Assembly (NCBI GenBank): GCA_031410595.1
Contig: JANNZM010000104.1
Location: 62,001 to 126,000 of the forward strand
Direction of reading: 5' to 3'
DNA length: 64,000 bases
Source: JANMCE01 sp031410595
GTDB lineage: Bacteria > Actinomycetota > Acidimicrobiia > Acidimicrobiales > Ilumatobacteraceae
Made by a program: the position numbers and the translations under genes. The notes under the pieces are model-generated. The model did not search any database and was not told the DNA's origin. It saw nothing but the letters and a program-made list of their open reading frames with translations. Position 1 is the stretch's first letter, and each line of letters begins with the position of its first letter. Shown in pieces: positions 53,809-62,480 of the stretch.

Positions 53809-54734
53809 CAGCCGGCGGCTTTCATGGCGTCGATGATCTCGCCCATATCTCGGGGCTGCACAAAATCGGGCGGAACCGGTGGACCCCACGCGTAGAGGGC
53901 TTTCGGGCCCTCCCACTCGCCAGGAACCCAGTCCACGTCCTCGCCAATCTGGTCGAGGTCGGCGAAGTACTCGGCGTAGTTTCCGGCGGGGTCACGGAAG
54001 TACCAGAAGTAGTTACTGCCGAGAAAGTGACGACCGAGCCCCCACACCGAACGATCGGCATCTTCGGTGAGCAGATGTTGCGCGCCACGACCGATTTCAT
54101 CCACATCGTTCACCTGCCACGACGAATGGTGGAAGACGGGAACGGGGGCGGAGATGAGCCCGATGTTGTGATGATCGGTGGAGCAACGCATGAAGGCGAT
54201 CACGCCGGGCGTGGAGTCGCTGAGTTTGAAGCCGAGGACATCGGTAAGAAACGCTATGGAGGCGTTGATGTCGGGCGTGGTGTAGAGCACATGGCCGAGG
54301 CGACGGGGCGCGGCCGGACCTTCGTTGAAGATGGCCGGGGCGCGCTCACCGTTGCGCACCGTCGCACCCGGCCCGTTCACCGGTACGGAAACGAAGGGCT
54401 CCGAGCTGATGCGAGCCCGCTCGGCGATGTCGAGCCGAAGTCCGGTCAGCGGCTCGGTCAGCGAGATCGATCCGTCGGCATGGGACACGACCGGCGCGCC
54501 ACGATGAACGGCTGCGGCCCGAATGCGCGCAATGTCATCGGCATCGTCGGCCGCGATGGTGACGGCAACCAACTGACGGTATGGACGGTTCACAATATGC
54601 AGTTGATCGCCACCCTCGGCCGAGGCGAACGTACCCTCGGTCGTCTCCGTAAGTCCGAACTCTTGGTAGAAGTGACGAGCGTCGTCAACCTTCGGTACCC
54701 CAAGCGTCATGCTGCCGAGCCCATGTAGTGCCAT
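53808..54734 (-). CDS. Type I extradiol ring-cleavage dioxygenase (VOC fold)
   Basis: 308 residues, two VOC modules as in BphC/HsaC-type enzymes. The C-terminal module keeps the iron ligands: His in LGHVLYTTPD near residue 146, His in FHHSSWQVND near 205 and Glu in NYAEYFADL near 255. Cleaves catechols next to the hydroxyls (meta cleavage). Coupled to the FAH gene and divergent from GntR. ATG 54734; the longer frame to 54806 overlaps the operator. Confidence 0.87.
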   Translation of the reverse strand: MALHGLGSMTLGVPKVDDARHFYQEFGLTETTEGTFASAEGGDQLHIVNRPYRQLVAVTIAADDADDIARIRAAAVHRGAPVVSHADGSISLTEPLTGLRLDIAERARISSEPFVSVPVNGPGATVRNGERAPAIFNEGPAAPRRLGHVLYTTPDINASIAFLTDVLGFKLSDSTPGVIAFMRCSTDHHNIGLISAPVPVFHHSSWQVNDVDEIGRGAQHLLTEDADRSVWGLGRHFLGSNYFWYFRDPAGNYAEYFADLDQIGEDVDWVPGEWEGPKALYAWGPPVPPDFVQPRDMGEIIDAMKAAG

Positions 54735-54798
54735 CGAAGCCTCCCCGTTCGTGTCTGACGCGATTCTGACCACCCCGGGCCCGACCGTCAAGGATAAT

Positions 54799-54823
54799 TT
54801 CGACATTTACATTAAGTGTCGAA
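54799..54823. promoter_or_regulatory. Candidate GntR operator
   Basis: Perfect inverted repeat TTCGACA (54799-54805) / TGTCGAA (54817-54823) with an 11-bp AT-rich spacer, in the 108-bp divergent gap between the dioxygenase and the GntR gene, 20 bp before the GntR start. Typical of an autoregulating FCD-type GntR site that also controls the catabolic pair. Confidence 0.6.
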
Positions 54824-54842
54824 CATGGTTGTATTGTGACCA

Positions 54843-55604
54843 GTGACGCGCCAACCCACCCGTACGGAGGTCGTCTACGACCGGTTGCGAGATGACATCG
54901 TCGCGGGAACGCTGCCCCCGGGCTCGAAGCTGCGTTTCGCTGAGCTCAACGAGCGCTACGGCGCCAGCATGGGCGTCACTCGGGAAGCACTTTCCCGATT
55001 GGCCGAACAAGGCTTTGTCACATCCGAGCCGCAGTTGGGCTTCCGGGTTGTGTCCCTGTCCGCCGCCGACCTGCTCGATCTCACCGAGACCCGCTGCCAC
55101 GTTGAGTCGCAGGCGCTCGCGCTGGCGATCGAATACGGCACGGTGGAGTGGGAGGCAAACCTCTTGGCTGCCCACCACGCGTTGACCCGCACCGATGCGA
55201 GCGATGGGGTGCACCCGAGTCTCGCTCCCGCGTGGACCAACGCGCACGAACGCTTTCATGAGGCTCTGATCGCCGGCGGACCGAATGCTCGGTTGAAATC
55301 GCTGGCGTCGTCGTTGCGGGCAAACGCCGAGATCTATCGCTCTTGGTCAACAAACTACGGAACATCGCGAAGCATTAGCGACGAGCACCGGGCCATCTGT
55401 GAGGCCACGCTCGATAGAGATCGAAACGCCGCCACATCCTTGCTCGTTGCACATCTGGTGGAAACAGCGCGGCTCCTGCTGGATACCGCGCCCGATGCGA
55501 ACGAGTCGTGCTTGACGCGGCTCTCCCGCATTCCTACAGTTTGTTCGACTGGCGCACAGTTGTTCGCAGAACGAACAGAACCTGGCGACCGTTCGGGTCG
55601 TTAG
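54843..55604 (+). CDS. GntR-family (FCD) transcriptional regulator
   Basis: 253 residues. N-terminal winged HTH: VVYDRLRDDIVAGTLPPGSK, LRFAELNERYGAS, VTREALSRLAEQGFV (residues ~10-65); C-terminal FCD ligand-binding helices with metal-type residues in WTNAHERFHEALIAG and ISDEHRAICEA. Start GTG 54843 at the operator edge. Such regulators sense organic acids. Followed 21 bp later by the Liv transporter operon, which may be read through from this gene. Confidence 0.9.
   Translation: MTRQPTRTEVVYDRLRDDIVAGTLPPGSKLRFAELNERYGASMGVTREALSRLAEQGFVTSEPQLGFRVVSLSAADLLDLTETRCHVESQALALAIEYGTVEWEANLLAAHHALTRTDASDGVHPSLAPAWTNAHERFHEALIAGGPNARLKSLASSLRANAEIYRSWSTNYGTSRSISDEHRAICEATLDRDRNAATSLLVAHLVETARLLLDTAPDANESCLTRLSRIPTVCSTGAQLFAERTEPGDRSGR
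55561..55577. promoter_or_regulatory. Short inverted repeat before the Liv operon
   Basis: TGTTCG (55561-55566) and CGAACA (55572-55577) with a 5-bp spacer, inside the 3' end of the GntR gene and 49 bp before the binding-protein start. A possible second regulatory site; its half-sites differ from those at 54799-54823. Confidence 0.3.
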
Positions 55605-55625
55605 CCAACACCTAGGGGGAACACG

Positions 55626-57074
55626 ATGCATCCAAGTGAAGACGGCGCAATTCGCGCCATGCAGTCCGCCATGACCCGACGTCGCATGCTCGGACTCGGT
55701 GGAAGCGCGGTCGCGGCGGCCGTGCTCGCCGCCTGTGGCAGCAGCAAGACGGCCGTCGCTCCAGCCACGACAGCGGCAGCAGCAGCGACAACGGCGAAGG
55801 CTGGCGGCGACACCACCGCGGCACCTGCCGCCGGCGCCACCACCGTCGCGGCAGCAATGGGTGCCGGTAACGCCGCCAAGTTTGGCGGCGGTGGCAAGGA
55901 CGGCAAGATCAAGGTCGGATTCACTGCCCCACTGACGGGCGCTCTTGCCGGGTTCGGCGAAGCCAATGATTTCACGCTCAAGACTGTCGGCGCGCTGTTC
56001 AAGGACGGCCTGATGTTGGGTGGCAAGAGCTACGCCGTCGACATCATCGTGAAGGACACCCAGTCCAACTCCGACACCGCAGCGGCTGAGGCGCTCAAGC
56101 TCATCACCGACGACAAGGTCGACATGATGATCGCCATTGCCACCCCGGAGATGATCAACCCGGTCGCCGACCAGTGCGAGGCCAACGGCGTGCCATGTCT
56201 TTCCACGCTTGCCCCGTGGCAGCCGTACTTTTTTGGTCGGAAGGGTGACCCGGCCAAGGGATTCGACTGGACGTACCACTTCTTCTGGGGCGCCGGTCAG
56301 ATGGTTGGCGTGTTCACCGAGATGTGGAACGCCATACCTAACAACAAGACGGTCGGTTTGTTCGCGCCAAACGACCCCGACGGTAATGCCCTCTCCGATG
56401 CCAAGACCGGCTTCCCCGGCGGCGCCGTTGCCAATGGCTACAAGGTGGTTGACGGCGGGCGCTACACCACGCTCTCGCCCGACTTCAACACCATCATCGG
56501 TCAGTTCAAGGATGCCGATGTCATTGTCGGTATTCCGATTCCGCCCGACTTCGCCACGTTCTGGAAGCAGGCCAAGCAGCAGGGTCTCAAGCCCAAGATC
56601 GTCACCGTCGCCAAGGCCCTACTGTTCCCGCTCGCCGTCGAGGCGTTGGGTGATGACGGCGACGGTATCTGCACCGAGGTGTGGTGGACGCCGAGCCACC
56701 CGTACAAGAGCTCGCTCAACGGGGCAACCGCTAAGGCACTCGGAGACGAATACTCAAAGACCACGGGCAAGCAGTGGACGCAGTTCGTGGGTTTCGTCCA
56801 CGCCCTGATGGAAGTCATGCTCGACTCGCTGTCACGCGCTGGTTCCACCGACAAGAAGAAGATCGTGGAGGCCATTGCCGCCACCAAGCTCGACACCATG
56901 GTCGGGCCGATCAGCTTCGGTCAAAAGGAACTGCCGAAGAATGTCTGCCCCACCCCGCTCGTCGGCGGCCAGTGGCAGAAGTCCACCGGACCCAACAAGT
57001 TCGAGCTCATCATCGTGGAAAACAAGCAGGCCCCGAACATTCCGCTCGGTGGCAAGCTGAAGCCACTCGCCTAG
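55626..57074 (+). CDS. ABC transporter substrate-binding protein (branched-chain amino acid/aromatic acid type)
   Basis: 482 residues, periplasmic-binding-protein type I. The N-terminus has an RR motif (MTRRRMLGLGG) and lipobox-like VLAACGSS, then a ~45-residue Ala/Thr linker and the Leu/Ile/Val-binding fold (KVGFTAPLTGALAGFG, SAAEALKLITDDKVD-like segment, VPCLSTLAPW). Captures the substrate outside the membrane for the permeases downstream. AGGGGG precedes ATG 55626. In this context an aromatic or branched carboxylic acid is a good guess. Confidence 0.9.
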   Translation: MHPSEDGAIRAMQSAMTRRRMLGLGGSAVAAAVLAACGSSKTAVAPATTAAAAATTAKAGGDTTAAPAAGATTVAAAMGAGNAAKFGGGGKDGKIKVGFTAPLTGALAGFGEANDFTLKTVGALFKDGLMLGGKSYAVDIIVKDTQSNSDTAAAEALKLITDDKVDMMIAIATPEMINPVADQCEANGVPCLSTLAPWQPYFFGRKGDPAKGFDWTYHFFWGAGQMVGVFTEMWNAIPNNKTVGLFAPNDPDGNALSDAKTGFPGGAVANGYKVVDGGRYTTLSPDFNTIIGQFKDADVIVGIPIPPDFATFWKQAKQQGLKPKIVTVAKALLFPLAVEALGDDGDGICTEVWWTPSHPYKSSLNGATAKALGDEYSKTTGKQWTQFVGFVHALMEVMLDSLSRAGSTDKKKIVEAIAATKLDTMVGPISFGQKELPKNVCPTPLVGGQWQKSTGPNKFELIIVENKQAPNIPLGGKLKPLA

Positions 57075-57076
57075 GT

Positions 57077-57802
57077 ATGGCACTACTCACGGTCGAGGGC
57101 GTGTCGAAGCGATTCGGCGCGCTCTCGGTCACCGAAGACATGTCGTTCGAGCTTCACGAGGGTGATGCCCTCGGCATCGTCGGACCGAACGGCGCGGGCA
57201 AGACCACCCTGCTCAATCTGATCGCCGGAGATATCAAACCCGATGCCGGTCGCATCACGTTCCAAGGCAACGACATCACGTCACTGTCGGCCCATGTCCG
57301 TTGCCATCGCGGCATCGGACGAACGTCGCAAATTCCTCGCCCGTTCGAAGGCCTCACAGTGTTTGAAAACGTGCTCGTCGGTTCCACCTTTGGCGCAGGT
57401 GGTCGTGTGACCGGAGCGGCCCGTGACGAGGTGGCTGTCGCCGCCATCGAGCAGGCAGGCATGATGCAACGAGCGAACACCCTTGGTTCCGGGCTCACCT
57501 TGCTTGAACGCAAGCGCCTGGAGCTGGCCCGAGCGTTGGCCACCAAACCGCGGGTCCTTCTGCTCGACGAGATTGCCGGGGGACTCACGGAAGCCGAAGT
57601 GCTCTCGTTGGTCGACACCATCAACGATATTCGTGCCAGTGGCGTATCCATCGTGTGGATTGAACACATCGTGCATGCGTTGTTGCGAGTGGTGAACCGA
57701 ATGCTGGCCATCAACTACGGCCGAAAGCTCATCGAAGGAAAACCCGCCGAGGTCATGGCGTCCAACGAAGTGAAATCGGTGTACCTCGGAAGTGACGCAT
57801 GA
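57077..57802 (+). CDS. livG: Liv-type ABC ATPase (LivG)
   Basis: 241 residues. Walker A VGPNGAGKTT near residue 35, signature area TLLERKRLELARAL near 136, Walker B VLLLDEIAGGL near 157. The LivG hallmark is the long Q-loop insertion (IPRPFEGLTVFENVLVGS). Starts 2 bp after the binding-protein stop; overlaps LivF by 4 bp. An in-frame extension to 56774 only crosses the upstream gene. Confidence 0.95.
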   Translation: MALLTVEGVSKRFGALSVTEDMSFELHEGDALGIVGPNGAGKTTLLNLIAGDIKPDAGRITFQGNDITSLSAHVRCHRGIGRTSQIPRPFEGLTVFENVLVGSTFGAGGRVTGAARDEVAVAAIEQAGMMQRANTLGSGLTLLERKRLELARALATKPRVLLLDEIAGGLTEAEVLSLVDTINDIRASGVSIVWIEHIVHALLRVVNRMLAINYGRKLIEGKPAEVMASNEVKSVYLGSDA

Positions 57803-58518
57803 GCTTGCTCGAAGTAGAGGGTCTCGACGCTCGCTACGGTGACTTCCAGGCACTGTTCGGCGTCAACCTTTCGGTGGAGGAAAGCGTCACCGAATCCATC
57901 ATCGGGGCCAACGGTGCAGGAAAGTCAACCCTGCTCAAGACCATCGCCGGGGTGTTACCTCCGTCGGCTGGCGACATCCGCTTCGACGGAAAATCGCTGG
58001 TTGGTCTACCTCCGAACGCTCGCCTCGCACTCGGCGTGTCGTTGGTGCCCGAAGGCCGTCGTATCTTTCCGTCGTTGTCCGTGGATGAGAACCTGATCAT
58101 CGGTGCCCATTCGGGCCGCAAGGGACCCTGGACGAAAGAGCGCATCTACGAAGCGTTCCCCTTGTTGCAACCGTTAGCGAAGCGGTCGGGGGCCCGCCTG
58201 TCGGGTGGGGAACAGCAGGCGCTGGCCATCGGCCGTGCGCTCATGTCGAACCCGCGGCTGTTGCTGCTCGACGAGGTTTCGCTCGGCCTTGCGCCCATCG
58301 TGGTCAAGCAGGTCTACGCGGCTCTGCCGACCATCATGGAGCAGGGCACGACGTTGTTGGTAGTTGAGCAGGATGTGAATCAGGCTCTCGCCGTGGCCAC
58401 CCGATTTGCGTGTCTTTTGGAAGGCCGCATTTCGCTGTCGGGCGATGCTGCTACGGCGAATCGTGACGCGGTAACCGACGCGTACTTCGGCATGTCTTCC
58501 GTAAAGAAGGATCACTAA
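57799..58518 (+). CDS. livF: Liv-type ABC ATPase (LivF)
   Basis: 239 residues. Walker A IIGANGAGKSTLLKT near residue 33, LivF-type GVSLVPEGRRIFPSLSVDEN near 88, signature LSGGEQQALAIGRAL near 135 and Walker B LLLLDEVSLGL near 157. Pairs with LivG to drive import. ATGA overlap with livG; livH starts one base after the stop. Confidence 0.95.
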   Translation: MSLLEVEGLDARYGDFQALFGVNLSVEESVTESIIGANGAGKSTLLKTIAGVLPPSAGDIRFDGKSLVGLPPNARLALGVSLVPEGRRIFPSLSVDENLIIGAHSGRKGPWTKERIYEAFPLLQPLAKRSGARLSGGEQQALAIGRALMSNPRLLLLDEVSLGLAPIVVKQVYAALPTIMEQGTTLLVVEQDVNQALAVATRFACLLEGRISLSGDAATANRDAVTDAYFGMSSVKKDH

Positions 58519-59388
58519 ATGGCTTGGGTGAACGCCATTGTGCAGGGCATCCTGCTGGGCGGGTTGTACGCGGTGCTGGCCACGGGATTGTCCGTCGGCT
58601 TCGGCGTCATGCGCCTCACCAACCTGGCCCACGGTGACATGGCGATCCTGGCCGCATTCATGGCTTTCTCCATCTCGACCTCCTTCAAAATCTCGCCGCT
58701 GGTCGCACTGCTTGTCATCCTGCCCGGCGCGTTCGTGTTCGGTTTGTTGCTGCAACGGTTTGTGTTCGATCGACTTATCGGTGGGGATCCGTCCTTGCAG
58801 ATCGTGGCCACGTTCGGGTTGTCGATCGTTATCCAGAACGGTCTGAAGAAGAAATACACCGCCGACACCCGCGGATTGAATCTGGGCAAGCTAGCCACCC
58901 GTTCGATACGCATCACCAAGGGCCTCACCATTGGTGTGCTGCCGCTCATCACGTTCCTGTGTGGCGTAGGCGTGCTGGTCTTGCTGGCGCTGTTCCTCAG
59001 CCGAACCAAAATGGGTCGAGCCTTTCGAGCCACCTCCGATGACCCCGACACGGCGCAGCTCATGGGTGTCGACAAACGACGGGTGTACGCCACGGCCACC
59101 GGAATCACCATGCTCACCGTGGCGCTGGCAGGTGTGCTCTACGGCGCCAAGTCATCGTTCGATCCCTTCATCGGACCAGCCACGCTCATCTTCGCGTTCG
59201 AGGCCGTCATCATCGGCGGGCTGGGCTCATTGTGGGGCACGCTCGCCGGCGGCATCGCCCTAGGCGTCGCACAGGCGATCGGGTTGAAGATCAACGCCGG
59301 TTACGGCGAACTGGCAGGCCACGCTCTGTTCCTCGGCGTGCTAGCCACTCGACCCCGTGGCATGTTCGGAAAGTTGGACAACCGCTGA
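58519..59388 (+). CDS. livH: Liv-type ABC permease (LivH)
   Basis: 289 residues with about eight membrane segments and the cytoplasmic loop MGRAFRATSDDPDTAQLMGV (EAA-like ATPase-contact loop), typical LivH. Opens IVQGILLGGLYAVLATGLSV. Its stop shares one base with the livM start (TGATG). Confidence 0.94.
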   Translation: MAWVNAIVQGILLGGLYAVLATGLSVGFGVMRLTNLAHGDMAILAAFMAFSISTSFKISPLVALLVILPGAFVFGLLLQRFVFDRLIGGDPSLQIVATFGLSIVIQNGLKKKYTADTRGLNLGKLATRSIRITKGLTIGVLPLITFLCGVGVLVLLALFLSRTKMGRAFRATSDDPDTAQLMGVDKRRVYATATGITMLTVALAGVLYGAKSSFDPFIGPATLIFAFEAVIIGGLGSLWGTLAGGIALGVAQAIGLKINAGYGELAGHALFLGVLATRPRGMFGKLDNR

Positions 59389-60401
59389 TGGCCACATCGT
59401 CAAAGGTCATACGTTCCACCACCGCCAGCCGCGTCTTCGCTGTTGTCGCTCTGCTCGTCGTTATCGTCTTGGCCACCGTGCCAAAGTGGGCCGACGTGTC
59501 CACCGTCCGCAAGCTGGTCGACCTGTTAATCCTCATTGCACTGGCTCAGATGTGGAACCTGCTGGCCGGTTTCGCCGGCGTGGTGTCGGTCGGTCAACAA
59601 GCGTTTGTCGGCATCGGCGCATACGGCATGGTGGTGTTCGTCAACAACCTCGGCTTCGGTCTCTACACCTCGATTTTTATCTCCGCCCTGGTGGCCGCGC
59701 TGATCTCAATTCCGATGGGTCTCATTGCCTTCCGGTTGCGAGGCTCGTATTTCGCCATCGGTAGTTGGGTGCTGGCCGAAGTGGTGCGACTGGCCGCAAA
59801 GGCCAACAACTCGGTCGGTGGCGGCAGCGGTGCCAGCATCAAAGTGGCGGGCTACTCCGCTGCGAGTCGAAGTCAGAACGTCTACTGGATCGCGCTGATC
59901 GTCGGCGTTGGTGCCGTTGCGCTGACCTATGCACTGCTTCGCTCAGGGCTGGGTCTGCAGTTGCAAGCCATCCGAGACAACGAGGGTGGCGCCCGTGGCC
60001 TCGGTGCCAACGTGTATCGAACCCGTTTCGTGCTGTGGGTCGTGGTTGCGTTCTGGACTGCACTGGCTGGCGCGACGTTCTATACGAAGAGCCTGCGGGT
60101 GCAACCCGACCAGTCGTTCAGCGTTGTGTCGTGGACGGCGCCCATCATCTTCATGGTCGTCATCGGCGGTATCGGTTCGATTGAAGGACCCATCATCGGC
60201 GCCATTGCCTACTGGTTCTTCCGCGAGCGTTTCGGCAACTCCCCCGAGTACTACGCCATGGCCCTCGGACTGTTGGCCGTCGGCGTGGCGCTGTTCCTAC
60301 AACGAGGGGTGTGGGGCATCATTCGCCGCCGCTTCGATCTTCAGCTCTTCCCCGTCCGTCGCCGACTCTCGGTCACTACAGAAGAGAAGGTTTCGCCATG
60401 A
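59388..60401 (+). CDS. livM: Liv-type ABC permease (LivM)
   Basis: 337 residues with nine or ten membrane segments; the LivM loop LQLQAIRDNEGGARGLGANV and GAYGMVVFVNNLGFG are clear. ATG 59388; an in-frame extension from 59232 crosses livH. Overlaps the thiolase by 4 bp, tying transport and thiolysis into one operon. Confidence 0.94.
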   Translation: MATSSKVIRSTTASRVFAVVALLVVIVLATVPKWADVSTVRKLVDLLILIALAQMWNLLAGFAGVVSVGQQAFVGIGAYGMVVFVNNLGFGLYTSIFISALVAALISIPMGLIAFRLRGSYFAIGSWVLAEVVRLAAKANNSVGGGSGASIKVAGYSAASRSQNVYWIALIVGVGAVALTYALLRSGLGLQLQAIRDNEGGARGLGANVYRTRFVLWVVVAFWTALAGATFYTKSLRVQPDQSFSVVSWTAPIIFMVVIGGIGSIEGPIIGAIAYWFFRERFGNSPEYYAMALGLLAVGVALFLQRGVWGIIRRRFDLQLFPVRRRLSVTTEEKVSP

Positions 60402-61579
60402 CCGATGCGTTCATTGTCGATGCAGTTCGTACCCCCATTGGCCGACATGGTGGCGCGCTCGCCAGCGTGCGCCCCGACGATCTTGCCGCCCATGCGTTGC
60501 GGTCGTTGATGGCGCGAAATTCCTCCGTTGACCCAGCGTCGGTGGAGGAGGTCTACTTCGGCGCGGCCAACGGTGCCGGGGAAGACAACCGCAACGTGGC
60601 TCGTATGGCCACGCTGCTCGCTGGCCTGCCGATTTCGATTCCCGGGGCCACCGTCAACCGACTCTGCGGGTCGGGCATAGAGGCCGTCATCTCAGCAGCA
60701 CGCACCGTTCTCACGGGTGACGCCGATGTGTGCATCGCCGGTGGTGTGGAGTCGATGACGCGTGCGCCGTGGGTCGTGTTGAAGCCGGCCAAGGGTTACA
60801 CCACAACTACGGAAACGATGTGGAACACCTCGCTTGGTTGGCGCATGACGAATCCGCTGATGCCTGCCGAATGGGCCGTGTCGCTCGGCGAAGGCACCGA
60901 GCAGTTGGCCGACAAGTACTCCGTGTCTCGTGACGCGCAAGACGCGTTCGCGGCCGCGTCTCACCAGAAGGCCCACGCCGCTTGGGAGGCTGGACACTTC
61001 GACGCCGAGTCCATCCCCTACCCCGACGTCGTGTTGACACGAGATGAGTGCATCCGTCCCGATTCGTCGGTCGTGTCGTTGGCCAAGTTGAAGCCGAGCT
61101 TCCGCAAGGACGGCAGCATCACACCGGGCAATGCGTCACCGCTCAACGACGGTTCGGCCGCGCTGCTGATCATGAGCGAGGAAGGCCTGCGCCGTACCGG
61201 TGCCACTCCATTGGCCCGCATCGCCGGTCGGGGCACGTCCGGTGTTGAGCCGCAGTTCTTCGGTATCGGTCCCGTGACCGCGTCTCGCCTTGCACTGAAG
61301 CGTTCGAGCATCAGCTTTGGTGACCTGTCGGCGGTTGAGCTCAACGAGGCGTTCGCCGCGCAGAGCCTGGCCTGCCTTGGCGAAATGCCCGAGCTTGACC
61401 CCACCATCGTGAACCAGCAGGGCGGCGCCATCGCCATCGGCCATCCCCTCGGTGCATCGGGCGCCCGCATCCTGACCACACTCGTGCACCACCTCGCCCG
61501 CACCGGCGGCCGCTACGGCCTGGCCACCATGTGCATCGGTGTCGGCCAAGGCATCGCCTGCGTACTGGAACGCGTGTAG
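60398..61579 (+). CDS. Thiolase, beta-ketoadipyl-CoA type
   Basis: 393 residues. Nucleophile C90 (NRLCGSG), base H349 (GHPLGASGAR) and C379 (MCIGVGQG). The N-terminal pattern VRPDDLAAHALRSLMARN and GAGEDNRNVARMATLLAGLP is that of PcaF/PaaJ 3-oxoadipyl-CoA thiolases and less of general acetyl-CoA acetyltransferases. It would release acetyl-CoA (and succinyl-CoA) at the end of an aromatic or dicarboxylate pathway. Last gene of the Liv operon. Confidence 0.9.
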   Translation: MTDAFIVDAVRTPIGRHGGALASVRPDDLAAHALRSLMARNSSVDPASVEEVYFGAANGAGEDNRNVARMATLLAGLPISIPGATVNRLCGSGIEAVISAARTVLTGDADVCIAGGVESMTRAPWVVLKPAKGYTTTTETMWNTSLGWRMTNPLMPAEWAVSLGEGTEQLADKYSVSRDAQDAFAAASHQKAHAAWEAGHFDAESIPYPDVVLTRDECIRPDSSVVSLAKLKPSFRKDGSITPGNASPLNDGSAALLIMSEEGLRRTGATPLARIAGRGTSGVEPQFFGIGPVTASRLALKRSSISFGDLSAVELNEAFAAQSLACLGEMPELDPTIVNQQGGAIAIGHPLGASGARILTTLVHHLARTGGRYGLATMCIGVGQGIACVLERV

Positions 61580-61610
61580 CTCCGAATGCGGCCGTCTTGC
61601 GCAAGAGGCC

Positions 61611-61717
61611 TGACCCTCCAACTTGATGGTCGAAGCCCTCCAACCCGACAAATCTCGCTCGCTCCAGACGGTCGGGGTGCCGAGTTGGAGGGTGAAAGCC
61701 GTCAAGTTGGAGGGTCA
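61611..61717. repeat. 107-bp palindromic element after the Liv-thiolase operon
   Basis: The outer 16 bp (TGACCCTCCAACTTGA, 61611-61626) are repeated as exact complement at 61702-61717. Inside each arm, 21 bp further in, a second CCCTCCAAC copy (or its complement) recurs, so each arm is a tandem pair. The centre has no ORF. Much longer than a terminator; a REP/MITE-like palindromic element or a complex 3' hairpin. Confidence 0.7.
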
Positions 61718-61755
61718 TGGCTGCAATGACTTGTTATCGAGGCCTGCGGCTTTGC

Positions 61756-62313
61756 TCAGAACGATGTGGATTTCACGAGTTGGCCGTTGCGGGCCCAGCT
61801 TTCCCAGGTACCGACCTGGGCGCCGTTCTTGAAGTGACCGGTGCGCATGACTGAGCCGTCTTTGCGAAACCACTGCCACGCACCATGCATTTCTCCGCCG
61901 CGCATGGCTCCCTTCGACTGCAGGAAACCGTTCGCATAGAACCGGCGCACCTTGCCGGTTTCGACCGGTGTGTGCTCGAGTTCGAGTCGAGTCGCCAACG
62001 TCTTGCGAAGGAGTGTCAACGGCAACGGCGCGTCGACCGGAAACCGCAGTGTCCCTTTGTTCTGGTCGTAGGAACGCAACGCGTCGGCATGCACTTCGAG
62101 CACCTCACCCGCGTACGGGAAGTACGAGCAGTGCTGCCTGAATCCGGCGATGCCGACAACAACGGTGCCATCGACTGTGAACGTCGGCATGGCATAGCTG
62201 ATCGACTCCTGCGCTCCAGGCAGTATCCGACGAATCGATGACCGAACCGCAAGCAACGTCGTGCGCTGCGGCTCTGGCTGTTTCTCGAAGTAGACGTCGA
62301 CGGCGTCGCTCAC
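61756..62313 (-). CDS. DUF1801 domain fused to MORN-like (YwqK-type) repeats
   Basis: 185 residues. Residues ~1-115 are DUF1801 (AVDVYFEKQPEPQRTTLLAV, SISYAMPTF, then HCSYFPYAGEVLE and KGTLRFPVDAPLP). From ~125 the protein has MORN/YwqK-type repeats (RRFYANGFLQSKGAMRGGEM, GAWQWFRKDGSVMRTGHFKNG and GTWESWARNGQL). YwqK is an antitoxin component in some bacteria; fusion to DUF1801 is unusual. GTG 62313 gives the standard DUF1801 start; an ATG at 62358 is alternative. Confidence 0.78.
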   Translation of the reverse strand: MSDAVDVYFEKQPEPQRTTLLAVRSSIRRILPGAQESISYAMPTFTVDGTVVVGIAGFRQHCSYFPYAGEVLEVHADALRSYDQNKGTLRFPVDAPLPLTLLRKTLATRLELEHTPVETGKVRRFYANGFLQSKGAMRGGEMHGAWQWFRKDGSVMRTGHFKNGAQVGTWESWARNGQLVKSTSF

Positions 62314-62480
62314 ACCCCGACCGTAGTCGGCGCGGCAACTGCACATCGATGTCCTCACGGCATCGATAACTCTGTCTGTCAGATCATGAAGGAGCGCGGC
62401 CCCACGCTGCGCGTCGTTCTCGAATTTGCGGGGCTGGCCGCGATCATCTGAGACTGCATCAGCTGGGAGTTCGAGGCTGT

